From: Pseudoalteromonas sp. T1lg23B
GTDB lineage: Bacteria; Pseudomonadota; Gammaproteobacteria; Enterobacterales; Alteromonadaceae
Reading direction: 5' to 3'
Length of the DNA: 64,000 nucleotides
Assembly (NCBI RefSeq): GCF_002964665.1
Contig: NZ_PQBZ01000034.1
Span: forward strand, 806,429 to 870,428
The notes under the pieces were generated by a model. It ran no database searches. It saw nothing but the letters and a program-made list of their open reading frames with translations, and had not been told where the DNA came from. Position numbers and translations under genes: made by a program. This document shows positions 54,670 to 64,000 of this stretch, piece by piece; position 1 is the first letter of the stretch, and each line of letters begins with the position of its first letter.

Positions 54670-54702
54670 AACAACGCCGCTTTATCAGCGGCGTTGTTCA
54701 AT
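54670..54702. terminator. Bidirectional hairpin between mnmC and motY
   Basis: The 12-bp perfect stem AACAACGCCGCT/AGCGGCGTTGTT with a 5-base loop lies between the convergent mnmC and motY genes, 12 bp after the mnmC stop. Confidence 0.8.
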
Positions 54703-54722
54703 TGTCGAGTAACCCGAAACCT

Positions 54723-55598
54723 TTAAGGTCGAGAGATTTGAATGACCACACGGCGGTTACGATTTCGGCCAATCTCATTGTCATTGGGTGCCACATGGCG
54801 CTTTTCACCCAACCCTTCGGTCACGATACGCTCTGCGGCGACACCTTTTGCAGTAATATATTCCTTGATTGCCTCTGCGCGTTTGCGAGACAGCTCCAAG
54901 TTAGGCCAGCGCCCACCGTGACTGTCTGTGTAGGCCGAAATATAAATAGATTCGATGTTTGGATCATTATTGAGATACTCACCTATCATGTCCAAACGCT
55001 TGCGTGAAGACTTAGTCAGTTCGCTAGAATTCTTCTTATAGTTCATTACCGTAAACGAAATATCTTCAAAACTATAAGGTAATAGGTTGTCTCTACACTG
55101 TAAAAATGCCCAATAGGCCTGCTTAAAATTGACGGATGATAAAGCCACTGAGATCTGGTCTTGGCTGTTTTGCCAGTCCTTATAATGAAAAGTGGGAAAA
55201 TACCCTTTCTCTAATTCGCTGAGCATTTCCCAAGACAACACATTATCCAGTTCACCATCAAATTTTTTCAGTAGCTGCATCTGGCCGATATCACGGGCAG
55301 GCACACCGGGTCGCCACACTGGCGGAACCGATTGCAAGCCAGCAAATGCATACGTCTCCGGACGTACTACCATATCGAGGTTAAAGGTTAGATCTTTATT
55401 TTTGCTGGCAGTCACACTAAAAACCGCTTCACCATAGTAAGGTACTTCATGGTTTAGACTACACTCGAGCCGCGCTTTCTTATCAACTGCCCAATGAGAT
55501 GAGTCAGCATCGGCGCTATATTGCCGCATTGCCGCCTGCGGCTGACTCATCACAACCATCAGTACTCCAACTCCAAAAATATTAACCCGTATACTCAC
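54723..55598 (-). CDS. motY: Sodium-type flagellar motor protein MotY
   Basis: About 291 residues with a signal peptide (MSIRVNIFGVGVLMVVMSQP, cleavage near QAA-MRQYS). An N-terminal MotY-specific domain (about 25-155) is followed by an OmpA-like peptidoglycan-binding domain (about 165-285) with YISAYTDSHGGRWPNLELSR and NEIGRNRNRRVVI. MotY forms the T-ring that holds PomA/PomB stators of the polar Na+-driven flagellum. The frame opens at TTG 55619, but the GTG at 55598 follows GGAG by eight bases. The divergent partner is rnt, as in Vibrio. A different OmpA-like lipoprotein is excluded by the N-terminal domain. Confidence 0.88.
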   Translation of the reverse strand: MSIRVNIFGVGVLMVVMSQPQAAMRQYSADADSSHWAVDKKARLECSLNHEVPYYGEAVFSVTASKNKDLTFNLDMVVRPETYAFAGLQSVPPVWRPGVPARDIGQMQLLKKFDGELDNVLSWEMLSELEKGYFPTFHYKDWQNSQDQISVALSSVNFKQAYWAFLQCRDNLLPYSFEDISFTVMNYKKNSSELTKSSRKRLDMIGEYLNNDPNIESIYISAYTDSHGGRWPNLELSRKRAEAIKEYITAKGVAAERIVTEGLGEKRHVAPNDNEIGRNRNRRVVIQISRP

Positions 55599-55758
55599 CG
55601 CTCTACTCCGCTTTGCCAATTTATTGCTATGGCGTCACTACTGTGTTCTTGAAATGCAATAATTATGCCCATAACTCAGTCATCCCCACAAACTCTGATT
55701 CGCATATTTTGATGCACCTTGTATAATGGGCGGCTCAAATTTAGCAACCAATAAGATT

Positions 55759-56427
55759 ATGGCAGATCAAGAGCAAACTCTATACTCACAACGTTTTCGT
55801 GGCTTCTTTCCTGTAGTTATCGACGTAGAAACCGCAGGCTTTAATAAAGATACTGATGCTTTGTTAGAAATCGCCGTTACCACCTTAAAAATGGACGAGC
55901 AAGGCATCCTTAGTTTAGATCAAACTTTACACTTTCATGTTGAGCCTTTTGAAGGCGCCAATATTGAACAATCTGCCATAGAGTTTAATGGAATAGACCC
56001 GTTCTCTGCGCTTCGTGGAGCAGTCGTAGAAGCTGATGCGATTAAAGAAATCTGTAAAATGGTGAGAAAGGCGCAAAAAGCAGCGGGCTGTTCGCGCTCA
56101 GTGGTAGTGGCCCATAATGCCGCATTCGATCATGGCTTTTTAAATGCCGCTATCGAGCGTAACAACATCAAACGCACACCTTTTCATCCGTTCGTTAGTT
56201 TTGATACAACGTCACTGGCCGGCCTTGCACTTGGACAAACTGTACTTGCCAAGGCCTGTCGCACGGCAGGTATTGAGTTTGACAACGCGCAAGCACACTC
56301 AGCTTTATATGATACTGAGCGCACTGCTGAGCTATTTTGCCATATCGTTAATAGGTGGCAAGAGCTAGGTGGCTGGCCGTTGCCAGTGGTAGAGGAGAGC
56401 GAATCAACAACGAACAACCCCGCATAA
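55759..56427 (+). CDS. rnt: Ribonuclease T
   Basis: About 222 residues, a DEDDh 3'-5' exonuclease that trims tRNA and other stable RNA ends. Catalytic residues are in [20 protein letters not shown] (Asp, Glu), [20 protein letters not shown] (Asp) and [17 protein letters not shown] (His, Asp). The frame is open to 55726, but the ATG at 55759 ([16 protein letters not shown]) aligns with E. coli Rnt. It is divergent from motY. Confidence 0.95.
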   Translation: MADQEQTLYSQRFRGFFPVVIDVETAGFNKDTDALLEIAVTTLKMDEQGILSLDQTLHFHVEPFEGANIEQSAIEFNGIDPFSALRGAVVEADAIKEICKMVRKAQKAAGCSRSVVVAHNAAFDHGFLNAAIERNNIKRTPFHPFVSFDTTSLAGLALGQTVLAKACRTAGIEFDNAQAHSALYDTERTAELFCHIVNRWQELGGWPLPVVEESESTTNNPA

Positions 56428-56446
56428 GACATTCGGCTGCTTGTGC

Positions 56447-58243
56447 TTATAGGTTATTCAACGCCTTGCATGCCTTTGTATAATTTTGCTTACACGAGCG
56501 CTGATATAGCGCTCTTGCCTTGCTAATATCTATTTTTACACCCAGCCCTCGCTCATACATATAAGCCAATTCATACTCACTTTTAGCGTGAGCCTGTTGT
56601 GCCGCCAAGTTAAAGTACGCATATGCTTTTTCGTAAGCGAGAAGGTTATTTTTGTAAAACATTCCTAAGCTATATTGACAACCAGCAATCTTAGCTAACG
56701 CACACATACCATTCCAAGCCACCCCAATAAGCGGCGTCTTAGATGATAAATAGTATTCGCCAAGTTTCCATTGTGCATATGGGTGAAACTGATATGCCGC
56801 CTTTTCGTAGTGCTTATAGGCTTCAGTAAGGTTTTTTTCTGAAAAGTAGCCATACTGCATCGCTTGACCTTTCAAGTAGTGTGCACTCGGTTCACCAGAT
56901 TCAGCGGCTTTATCAATCCAATATTTTGCCTGTAATAATTGTTCAGAATCATGACTGCCATGTTGGACGAGCATTCTCCCTAACATAGTTTGAGCTTGTA
57001 CATAACCTTGCTCTGCCAGCGGTAATAGACCTTGCAGCCTTTTTGGTATTTTATTTTCATCATCGCGAGTATCTTGGATTAGCATTTCATACTGCGCTCC
57101 TAAATGCCCCAAAGAAGCGGCCTTAGCCAAATAATAGTTAGTGAACTGCCCATCTATTAATCTGACTGTCGCAGCTTGTTCATACCAAACTTGCCCTGCT
57201 GTACTACCTTGTATTGCCGCTTGTCGGTGCCAATCAGCTAGCCTGGCATTTTTGCTAACACTAAGTCCATGGTCGTACATAATAGACAACAGCGCATGAC
57301 CATTGAGGTAACCCATATCAGCACTTTGTAACGCGTATTGGCTACACTCTTGCGTCATAACATCTGCTGCCACCCCTTTTAAACACAACAAGCTCAGCTT
57401 ATAGTTCGCTACTGCGCTTTGCTGCTGGGCAACTTCGCTAAAGAACGAAGCAGCCTTATGCCATTCTCCGCGCGATGCAAAAGTGCCTGCCTTTAGCATT
57501 TTCATTGCCGATGAAATTTCTATAAGCGGCTCTACTAGCTTTGTTTCTATGCTATTGTTAAGTGCTGCAAAAGGATAAGGGATATCTAGCAACCTATGAA
57601 CAACACGATTATTTTCAAAAATTATTTCCCTCTGCTGACCACTTGACCTGTCATTGACCACAAAGATGAGATAAGCACTTTGGTATTGGTCGCCTGATTT
57701 TGCATACACATCAATAACTTCAAATTCAGACAACTCTATGAAATCATACGCATCATCCCATAGAACCACCTCATAAGAAGAGTAATATTGCTCTCCAGAA
57801 CCACTACTTTTAATTCCTTCTATCAGAAATTCTGCTGTTTGAGCATGGTATTGAGCTTGTTCTAAATCGCCAATTGATTCATAACAGGATGCCGCTGAAA
57901 GATGTGGTTTGACCGAGAAAAAATTATTGACGGTATACCGTTGCCAATCGATGAAATCATCGCACTCTAGCGTGGGGTCTAAACTAATGGTCTCCATTTG
58001 CTGTAAATACTGAGCATCTAATTTAGCCGACATATTGATAAAACTCGTAGACAAGTAAGCATTAAACAACTCTTTGTAGCTTACTGCGTCACTACTTTTT
58101 TTGTATTGCTGTATGAGTAAAGTGAATTTCTCATCGTGCTCTTCGTTGCTCACAGGAGCAACAGCCGAGCTTTTACAACCTGTTAATGTATACAAAATAA
58201 TAATTAAGCACAGCAACATGCTTATACGCGATAACTGATTCAT
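56447..58243 (-). CDS. Sel1-repeat lipoprotein
   Basis: A 598-residue protein with a lipoprotein signal (LCLIIILYTLTGCKSSAVA, Cys about 23). An N-terminal region of no clear family (about 30-240) precedes roughly ten Sel1-like repeats to the end. Examples are AVANYKLSLLCLKGVAADVM, YWIDKAAESGEPSAHYLKGQ and SEYELAYMYERGLGVKIDIS. Sel1 repeats are alpha-helical protein-binding modules found in envelope and signalling proteins. The partner is unknown. It is convergent with rnt, stands alone behind the gap terminator and has no conserved operon partner here. Confidence 0.82.
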   Translation of the reverse strand: MNQLSRISMLLCLIIILYTLTGCKSSAVAPVSNEEHDEKFTLLIQQYKKSSDAVSYKELFNAYLSTSFINMSAKLDAQYLQQMETISLDPTLECDDFIDWQRYTVNNFFSVKPHLSAASCYESIGDLEQAQYHAQTAEFLIEGIKSSGSGEQYYSSYEVVLWDDAYDFIELSEFEVIDVYAKSGDQYQSAYLIFVVNDRSSGQQREIIFENNRVVHRLLDIPYPFAALNNSIETKLVEPLIEISSAMKMLKAGTFASRGEWHKAASFFSEVAQQQSAVANYKLSLLCLKGVAADVMTQECSQYALQSADMGYLNGHALLSIMYDHGLSVSKNARLADWHRQAAIQGSTAGQVWYEQAATVRLIDGQFTNYYLAKAASLGHLGAQYEMLIQDTRDDENKIPKRLQGLLPLAEQGYVQAQTMLGRMLVQHGSHDSEQLLQAKYWIDKAAESGEPSAHYLKGQAMQYGYFSEKNLTEAYKHYEKAAYQFHPYAQWKLGEYYLSSKTPLIGVAWNGMCALAKIAGCQYSLGMFYKNNLLAYEKAYAYFNLAAQQAHAKSEYELAYMYERGLGVKIDISKARALYQRSCKQNYTKACKALNNL

Positions 58244-58302
58244 AGGCTTTAAGGCAAAAGAGAAACGGCCGCGGATGCTACCATGTAATAGGCAAATTAA
58301 AA

Positions 58303-58325
58303 AGCCGCTATACAGCGGCTCTTTA
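58303..58325 (-). terminator. Terminator of the edd-eda-gap operon
   Basis: AGCCGCT/AGCGGCT with a 4-base loop is followed on the minus strand by five T, 25-30 bp after the gap stop. Confidence 0.88.
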
Positions 58326-58349
58326 ATATAATGACTAGCGTGTGGGATA

Positions 58350-59354
58350 TTACAAGAACTGACCCAACGCTTTTACTTGGTCTAACATGCGGTTTGAGAA
58401 ACCCCATTCGTTATCATACCAAGCCATCACTTTAACGAGTTTGCCATCGGCTTTAGTTTGCGTTGCGTCAAACACTGACGACGCTGGATTGTGGTTAAAG
58501 TCGATAGAAACCAATGGTAATTCGTTGTACTCCAAAATACCGGCCATGGCACCTTCAGATGCAGCCTTAACAACCTGATTCACTTCTTCAATGGTTGTCT
58601 CGCGTTTAGCAATAAAGGTTAAATCAACCAAAGATACGTTGATGGTTGGTACGCGTACCGCCATACCATCTAACTTACCTGCAAGCTCAGGCAATACCAA
58701 ACCGACCGCTTTAGCCGCCCCCGTTTTCGTTGGGATCATCGACTGAGTCGCACTACGAGCACGATATAAATCTGGGTGATAAACGTCACTTAGATTTTGA
58801 TCATTGGTGTAAGCGTGAATCGTTGTCATGCTGCCTTGTTCGATACCAATGACATCGTTCAACGCTTTTGCAACAGGTGCTAAACAGTTAGTCGTACATG
58901 AGGCATTAGAAATGATGTTGCTCTGTGCATTTAGCACGTCGCTGTTTACACCATGTACTACGGTTGCATCCATGTCTGTGCCAGGTGCAGATACAATCAC
59001 CTTCTTCGCGCCGGCTTCAATGTGTTTCGCCGCCGCTTCTCTTGATGTGAACAAGCCCGTACACTCTAAAACGATATCAACGTTTAGTTCTTTCCAAGGC
59101 AAGTTTGCAGGGTCACGCTCTTGCGTTAAGGTAATTTCATCACTGCCAACAACCAGCGTGTTGTCATGCAAGTCTACTGTTTGGTTGAAACGGCCGTGTA
59201 CTGAATCGAACTGAGTCAGGTGGGCGTTTACATTAGCTGGTGCTAAATCGTTGATAGCAACGATTTTGATTTGTTCATTTTGGCCTGACTCATAAAGCGC
59301 TCGTAAAACATTGCGACCGATACGGCCATAGCCATTAATTGCGATGTTGATCAT
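58350..59354 (-). CDS. gap: Glyceraldehyde-3-phosphate dehydrogenase, type I
   Basis: A 334-residue enzyme oxidising glyceraldehyde 3-phosphate to 1,3-bisphosphoglycerate. The NAD-binding start is [20 protein letters not shown], with the catalytic Cys153 in [12 protein letters not shown] and the His in [39 protein letters not shown] with AIND suggests NAD specificity. The N-terminal third resembles the Gap2/Epd branch more than E. coli GapA, but the loop around AYTNDQ is that of true GAPDH. It is the last gene of the Entner-Doudoroff operon, 17 bp after eda, so it handles the triose phosphate made there. Confidence 0.94.
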   Translation of the reverse strand: MINIAINGYGRIGRNVLRALYESGQNEQIKIVAINDLAPANVNAHLTQFDSVHGRFNQTVDLHDNTLVVGSDEITLTQERDPANLPWKELNVDIVLECTGLFTSREAAAKHIEAGAKKVIVSAPGTDMDATVVHGVNSDVLNAQSNIISNASCTTNCLAPVAKALNDVIGIEQGSMTTIHAYTNDQNLSDVYHPDLYRARSATQSMIPTKTGAAKAVGLVLPELAGKLDGMAVRVPTINVSLVDLTFIAKRETTIEEVNQVVKAASEGAMAGILEYNELPLVSIDFNHNPASSVFDATQTKADGKLVKVMAWYDNEWGFSNRMLDQVKALGQFL

Positions 59355-59371
59355 GCTGCGATTCCCCTTGA

Positions 59372-59992
59372 TTATTTAACTTCACTTGCTTGTTTTGCAA
59401 GCGCTTCAATGGCTTGCCAGTCTTTGTTAGCGATAAGCTGTTTGTCCAACATCCAGGTGCCGCCAACGCAAATTACATTGTTCAATGCCAAATATTTTGG
59501 CGCGCTCTCTAGCGTGATCCCCCCAGTTGGGCAAAACGTTACCTGCGGTAAAGGGCCACCAATCGATTTCAACATTGCTGTACCACCTGCGGCTTCAGCA
59601 GGGAAGAACTTAAGAAACTTGAAACCGTGAGAAGCAAGGTTCATCACTTCACTTGGTGTTGCAGCGCCAGGTAAAAATGGAATGTCAGACTCTTTGGCCA
59701 GCGCCAATAACTCGTCGTTTACTCCTGGGCTAACCATAAAATCAGCGCCTGCTGCAACCGATGCTTCAAAAGTGGCTCTATCGACCACAGTACCTGTGCC
59801 TACGTAGGCATCTGGCACGGTTTCTTTCATAATTTTTACCGCTTGCGCAGCAACCGGTGTACGCAAGGTGATTTCTAATGCTTTTAAACCACCTTTATAT
59901 AAAGCTTGCGCTAGCGGCGCGGCATCTTCTAGGTTGTCGATGACAACCACAGGGACTACCGGTGCCGATGATAAAATCTTCTCTATGCTCAT
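59372..59992 (-). CDS. eda: 2-keto-3-deoxy-6-phosphogluconate aldolase
   Basis: About 206 residues. It splits KDPG to pyruvate and glyceraldehyde 3-phosphate, the last Entner-Doudoroff step. The general-base Glu is in [13 protein letters not shown], and the Schiff-base Lys in [15 protein letters not shown] (about residue 130). [11 protein letters not shown] holds the phosphate loop. The frame opens at a TTG (60010) and has an ATG at 60004, but the ATG at 59992 follows AGGA by five bases and gives the family N-terminus. It lies about 25 bp after edd. Confidence 0.95.
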   Translation of the reverse strand: MSIEKILSSAPVVPVVVIDNLEDAAPLAQALYKGGLKALEITLRTPVAAQAVKIMKETVPDAYVGTGTVVDRATFEASVAAGADFMVSPGVNDELLALAKESDIPFLPGAATPSEVMNLASHGFKFLKFFPAEAAGGTAMLKSIGGPLPQVTFCPTGGITLESAPKYLALNNVICVGGTWMLDKQLIANKDWQAIEALAKQASEVK

Positions 59993-60017
59993 AACCTTCC
60001 TCATTCCCAATGCGCTG

Positions 60018-61871
60018 TTATTCTTCTAGACCAAAGGCGCTTGCACCTAGGTCTGCACTGCTAACAATATTTCTAAATCCATTGAACAATTCGCGACCCG
60101 TGCCATAAGTCATCTCAGGCTGTGTTAATTGCGCTTCGCGATTTGCAAGTTCTTCGTCAGATACGTGTACTTTTAAAACACCCGCCGGCGCATCCAATGT
60201 GATTAAGTCGCCGTCTTTAATTTTGGCAATCAATCCACCTTCCACCGCCTCTGGCGCTAAGTGAATAGCCGCGGGTACTTTACCCGACGCCCCTGACATA
60301 CGACCGTCAGTCACAATCGCCACTTTAAAGCCTTGGTCTTGTAGCGTTGCCATAACCGGTGTTAGTTTATGTAGCTCAGGCATGCCCTTCGCTTTCGGAC
60401 CCTGCTCTTTTATAACGGCGATAAAATCTTGATTAAGCTCACCATTGGCAAATGCTTCTTGCAACGCGCCTTGCGAACTGAACACTTTGGCTGGAGCACT
60501 TACCACGCGGTGTTGCTCTAACACAGCCGATACTTTAATCACTGCTTTACCTATGTTCCCCGTCAACAACTGCAAACCGCCTTGCTTACTAAACGGATTG
60601 TTTACTGGGCGAAGTACTTCTTCATCCAGTGACTTTTCTGGCACTGGGATCCACTTCACTTTGCTTGGTCCGTTGCTGTCGGTAATGATTAAGTTCGCAT
60701 CGGTTGCTAATACTGGCTCTTGGGTATAAGCATCAAGCCCTTCACCTACAATGGTTTTTACGTCGTTGTGTAAGAACCCAGCATCGCGCAATTCACGCAT
60801 TAAAAAGCCCATACCGCCAGCCGCTTGAAAATGATTCACATCCGCTGAACCGTTTGGATAAATACGTGCAAGAAGTGGCACCACTTCAGACAAGTCAGCC
60901 ATGTCTTTCCACGTGATTTGTACGCCAGCCGCTTTAGCCATCGCAACCAAGTGAATGGCATGGTTGGTTGAACCACCTGTCGCTAGCAATCCAACTAAAC
61001 CGTTAATCACGGTTTTCTCGCTGACCACATCCGCTAAACAATTGGCGTCTTTGCTGTCAATAAGCTGCTGTAACATGCGCTCAACCGCATTGCCCGTTAG
61101 GCCGTCTCTTAATTCGGTGTATGGGTTGATGAATGAGCTACCCGGTAAGTGTAGACCCATGATTTCCATCAACATTTGGTTTGAGTTTGCCGTGCCGTAG
61201 AACGTACAAGTACCCGCACTGTGATAAGACGCACTTTCAGCCTCAAGCAGTTCTTCACGGCTTACCAAGCCTTGCGCAAACTTTTGACGAACACGCGCTT
61301 TTTCTTTGTTTGGAATGCCCGACTGCATTGGCCCTGCTGGCAAGAAATACACAGGCAAGTGACCGAACGACAACGCACCGATCAACAGTCCTGGGACAAT
61401 CTTGTCACACACACCTAGACAAAATACGCCGTCAAACACATCGTGTGATAAGGCTACTGCGGTAGACATAGCGATAACATCGCGTGAAAACAGCGATAAT
61501 TCCATGCCATCACGGCCTTGGGTAACACCATCACACATCGCAGGCACGCCACCTGCAACCTGTGCTGTGGCATCATACTTTTGTGCAATCTGTTTAATTA
61601 AATCTGGATACTCTTTATAAGGGACGTGCGCTGACAACATATCGTTGTACGAATTGATGATCGCAAGGTTTGGCTGCTCGTCGGCTTTTAAACGTGCTTT
61701 GTCATCACTAGAACATGCCGCCATTACGTGGGCAATGTTGCCGCATCCTAAGCCTGCTCTAACGCGCGTTTGTTTTTTTGCTTTTTCGATGCGGTCTAAA
61801 TAGGCGTGACGTGTTTTTTGGCTACGCTCAATAACACGTTCGGTAACTTCTTTAACTCGAGGATGCAACAT
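60018..61871 (-). CDS. edd: 6-phosphogluconate dehydratase
   Basis: A 617-residue IlvD/Edd-family dehydratase making KDPG from 6-phosphogluconate. Cluster cysteines are expected in [20 protein letters not shown] and [14 protein letters not shown]. The C-terminal signature [20 protein letters not shown] is intact. Edd character, rather than dihydroxyacid dehydratase, is shown by the start [20 protein letters not shown] and the operon context with eda. It is the first gene of the operon, 136 bp behind two identical palindromic operators. Confidence 0.96.
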   Translation of the reverse strand: MLHPRVKEVTERVIERSQKTRHAYLDRIEKAKKQTRVRAGLGCGNIAHVMAACSSDDKARLKADEQPNLAIINSYNDMLSAHVPYKEYPDLIKQIAQKYDATAQVAGGVPAMCDGVTQGRDGMELSLFSRDVIAMSTAVALSHDVFDGVFCLGVCDKIVPGLLIGALSFGHLPVYFLPAGPMQSGIPNKEKARVRQKFAQGLVSREELLEAESASYHSAGTCTFYGTANSNQMLMEIMGLHLPGSSFINPYTELRDGLTGNAVERMLQQLIDSKDANCLADVVSEKTVINGLVGLLATGGSTNHAIHLVAMAKAAGVQITWKDMADLSEVVPLLARIYPNGSADVNHFQAAGGMGFLMRELRDAGFLHNDVKTIVGEGLDAYTQEPVLATDANLIITDSNGPSKVKWIPVPEKSLDEEVLRPVNNPFSKQGGLQLLTGNIGKAVIKVSAVLEQHRVVSAPAKVFSSQGALQEAFANGELNQDFIAVIKEQGPKAKGMPELHKLTPVMATLQDQGFKVAIVTDGRMSGASGKVPAAIHLAPEAVEGGLIAKIKDGDLITLDAPAGVLKVHVSDEELANREAQLTQPEMTYGTGRELFNGFRNIVSSADLGASAFGLEE

Positions 61872-62007
61872 ATATTCGACTCATTCTCTATATAGGTTAG
61901 AGGAAAAAGGCTCAGCGCGATTAAAGACTCCACTCCAATCCTTGCACTGAGCACATTTTGATTTACCCGTTCAAAGGTACGCTATCAGGTTGTCTCTCAC
62001 CCCAACC

Positions 62008-62021
62008 TGACACCGGTGTCA
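62008..62021. promoter_or_regulatory. Palindromic operator, proximal copy, upstream of edd
   Basis: The perfect 14-bp palindrome TGACACCGGTGTCA with a central CG step, typical of LacI-family operators. It lies just downstream of the predicted -10 of the edd promoter. Confidence 0.75.
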
Positions 62022-62040
62022 CTGTATTAACGCATATCGT

Positions 62041-62055
62041 TGACACCGGTGTCAA
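62041..62055. promoter_or_regulatory. Palindromic operator, distal copy, overlapping the edd -35
   Basis: A second identical copy of TGACACCGGTGTCA (62041-62054), 33 bp from the first. On the minus strand it contains TTGACA (62050-62055), a consensus -35, with GTTAAT about 18 bp downstream as a possible -10. Repressor bound at both sites would cover the promoter. Confidence 0.72.
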
Positions 62056-62237
62056 CCTTTACCCATAAATTTAGTCTAAAAATATAAAATGACCAAATAA
62101 TGACCTAACAACAAATAAGGAGAAATATGAAGATATGAACAGAGCACCAAAACCCTATTGTTTTGGTTAGTAAGCACTTCCCTTGAGCAAGGGTGTAAAT
62201 ACGCGTGTACTTTAGCAGGAGTAACTCAATAAAATTA
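62056..62237. other. Intergenic region upstream of the edd operators
   Basis: No normal-sized gene is seen. On the plus strand a strong ribosome site (AAGGAG) precedes the three-codon frame ATG-AAG-ATA-TGA at about 62126. Its stop overlaps a second ATG opening an 11-codon frame that ends at TAG in 62161-62170. Two hairpins follow: CCAAAAC/GTTTTGG (62147-62166) and CCCTT/AAGGG (62180-62193). The latter could weakly terminate the DUF342 gene. The mini-frames may be remnants of a lost divergent gene. Confidence 0.35.
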
Positions 62238-63866
62238 TTACAGATTAAACTGCTGAGTGATTTTTCCTTCGTCTAACCTGACCATGTGCGGCGGATAAAT
62301 ACGAGTGAATTGTTTGGAGTCTTTGGCAATGGTCACTTCAATGCCCGGATGCATTAATTCATTGACCTTAACGCGACACGAATGCAACAGACGCGCTAAC
62401 TTTTGCTGGATGATTCGGATATTACGCTGATTACGCTTGTAGTGGAGATCGAGCTGTTTCTCGCTCGCTTCGAGTTTTTTCAAAAACTCATCACGCTTAC
62501 TAGATTGCGGCGATTTGGTTGCTTTGGCTTTAGCCTTGGACAGCTCCATAACCTTTTCAGTCAAACGTTTTTCAAAGCTTCTAAATTCTTTTTGCTTTTC
62601 TTTTAGTTCAAACCAATTTTGTGCAATGGCGATACGCGTACGCGTACCCGACGGAGCGCCCAACTCGCCCGTTTCAAGGCGCAATGCATTAAGTACATTA
62701 CCACCTATCAACTTACCTCTGGGATTCTCACCCTTACCAATACGGATTAAACGCCCTGCTGACAAATCGCAGTGCAACGCCTGACGTTCAACAAATAAGT
62801 CTTGCTGTGTTTCAATATGACTGTATTGCGCATAACCAATCGACACCGTTCGTGCCGATTTGATACTACACGAGAACTCGTCATTATCGGCGCGCTTTCT
62901 GCCAATTGCCCCTTGAATGATGGTCACAGCGCCTGCGCTTTCAATCTGAGCACATTCCACAAAACCTATCACGGTCACATCACCGGTGGCTTTAATACGC
63001 ATGCCATCTTTTACGTCACCGCTGACAATCACGCTGCCATCAAATTCAATATGACCGGTGCTTACATCCACATCTTGATAACACAAAACGTCATCAACGC
63101 GCATACCACGTGGCACCGCCACCGGTACACCTTTAGAGTCAGCAACTAAAATATTTGGATCATTTTCGTCAAGCTTAGTGCCTTCAAGCACCTGCATATC
63201 AAAATCGCGACCCGGTTTTGGCTCAAGCACATCACCGAATACCGTATAACCCGTTTCGCCTTTAGTGGGCGGAATACGCTTCATCAATGGTGCACCGGGT
63301 TTAACGGTAATAATGGCACCAAGGTCACGCATATCGACCTTGCCACCTTCTTTAGCCTGAGGACTGAGCACTCTGTCCTGCGCTGTCATACACAAGCGCA
63401 CAAATTTGGCATCATCGCCATTTTTCGCACGACGGCCATGGGCGACAATGGTTTTATAGACTTCACCAGCTGGTAATTCTAATTGTTGCGCTAGAAACTG
63501 CTCAAGCACGGTTTTGTTAATACCATGTTTCACACCCGCGTCTTTTAATGCTTGTTCGGCCACGTCCATGGAGATCATATTGCCACCACGGGCGGTCACT
63601 ATGGTTGCCTCAGCAATCATATTATTATCATCAACACGGATAGAGATTTCGGCGCCAATGGCCATGGCTATAACGAGGGATTCGTTGTCGGAGTCTTGAC
63701 TGGTGAACAGTTTACCGATGTTTGCGTGGATAATATCAAAATCGGCAAATTCAGATTGCTCAAGCAATTCAACCAGCTGAGAAGCACTCGCTGGGAAACC
63801 AGATTCTGATGGATGAGAGAGTAAATACACCGCACCCATATCTTTATCATAACGAAACAACGACAT
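62238..63866 (-). CDS. DUF342 (FapA family) protein
   Basis: A 542-residue cytoplasmic protein. The N-terminal region (about 80-180) is followed by the DUF342 core, with GYTVFGDVLEPKPGRDFDMQ at about 210-230. A right-handed beta-helix-like polymer-forming stretch covers about 270-400 (VIVSGDVKDGMRIKATGDVT). A long helical coiled coil (about 415-495) and a short C-terminal beta region follow. FapA-type proteins are linked to cell polarity and flagellar or polysaccharide functions in Vibrio and relatives, but the role is not settled. It stands alone at the window's right edge, with 134 bp of AT-rich upstream sequence visible and no recognised operator. Confidence 0.85.
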   Translation of the reverse strand: MSLFRYDKDMGAVYLLSHPSESGFPASASQLVELLEQSEFADFDIIHANIGKLFTSQDSDNESLVIAMAIGAEISIRVDDNNMIAEATIVTARGGNMISMDVAEQALKDAGVKHGINKTVLEQFLAQQLELPAGEVYKTIVAHGRRAKNGDDAKFVRLCMTAQDRVLSPQAKEGGKVDMRDLGAIITVKPGAPLMKRIPPTKGETGYTVFGDVLEPKPGRDFDMQVLEGTKLDENDPNILVADSKGVPVAVPRGMRVDDVLCYQDVDVSTGHIEFDGSVIVSGDVKDGMRIKATGDVTVIGFVECAQIESAGAVTIIQGAIGRKRADNDEFSCSIKSARTVSIGYAQYSHIETQQDLFVERQALHCDLSAGRLIRIGKGENPRGKLIGGNVLNALRLETGELGAPSGTRTRIAIAQNWFELKEKQKEFRSFEKRLTEKVMELSKAKAKATKSPQSSKRDEFLKKLEASEKQLDLHYKRNQRNIRIIQQKLARLLHSCRVKVNELMHPGIEVTIAKDSKQFTRIYPPHMVRLDEGKITQQFNL

Positions 63867-64000
63867 CGACTTAATTCCTACGAAAACAAATCCACTTTGT
63901 TATTGACAACGTAACTAAGCCATTTGAGCACAACAATGCAACAATGTTAAGCAATATATGTCCACATTAGCACACAAATTATAAACGATTGTAAATGCAC

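Noticed and set aside
60445..61620. Long plus-strand frames opposite edd (and similar ones opposite carB, imelysin and fumarase)
   Set aside because: They mirror the codon pattern of strongly supported genes on the other strand, have no ribosome sites and show no family features.

Overview
The window is a stretch of core chromosome from a marine gammaproteobacterium, most likely of the Alteromonadales (Pseudoalteromonas/Shewanella/Colwellia-like). The pointers are a TtpC-type TonB system, motY next to rnt, divergent ilvY-ilvC, divergent fabB-mnmC, the bamE/rnfH-ratA/smpB block, and uvrY-uvrC-pgsA followed by a Gly-Cys-Leu tRNA operon. I see no prophage, insertion sequence, CRISPR array or defence island.

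Layout. 1-3.6 kb: a TonB energy-transduction operon on the minus strand (DUF3450 protein, large TtpC/ExbB-like protein, ExbB, ExbD, TonB cut by the window edge) with a visible promoter and a structured leader. 3.8-7.5 kb: a chloramphenicol acetyltransferase-like gene, leucine dehydrogenase and class I fumarase, all minus. 7.6-11 kb: pabB, a CoA-type Nudix hydrolase and L-serine dehydratase, plus strand. 11.1-17.8 kb: rhomboid protease, greA, carB, carA and dapB, minus. 18-21.4 kb: Na+/H+ antiporter, a Tsx-like outer membrane protein and an unrecognised protein, plus. 21.6-22.8 kb: nine tRNA genes (4 Gly, 3 Leu, 2 Cys) with tRNA-derived spacers. 22.9-27.3 kb: pgsA, uvrC, uvrY and a dicarboxylate-type symporter, minus. 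27.5-36.4 kb: a DUF5916 outer-membrane protein, cysK, a periplasmic binding protein, putP, an EAL-HDOD protein, a DUF3820 protein and a fatty acid hydroxylase-type membrane protein.

36.4-41.8 kb is the most accessory-looking region: a minus-strand operon of a DUF4856 lipoprotein, an imelysin lipoprotein and a TonB-dependent receptor, with a Fur-like box on its promoter. It is probably an iron-uptake module powered by a TonB system such as the one at the left edge. 42-46.7 kb: ilvY/ilvC and a chemotaxis receptor. 46.9-56.4 kb: a transglutaminase-like/TPR lipoprotein, M28 peptidase, GIY-YIG protein, bamE, rnfH, ratA, smpB, fabB, mnmC, motY and rnt. 56.4-64 kb: a Sel1-repeat lipoprotein, the Entner-Doudoroff operon edd-eda-gap behind two identical 14-bp palindromic operators, and a DUF342 (FapA-type) protein.

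Three genes (carB, the TonB-dependent receptor and the chemotaxis receptor) are each broken by a one-base shift at a short homopolymer or a collapsed base. Their downstream frames continue the family sequence perfectly. This pattern looks more like assembly error than gene decay, and it should be settled before any biology is inferred. I did not find a convincing wholly new system. The best leads are the structured tRNA-Gly-derived spacers in the tRNA operon, the Fur-linked DUF4856/imelysin/receptor operon, and the tandem edd operators.
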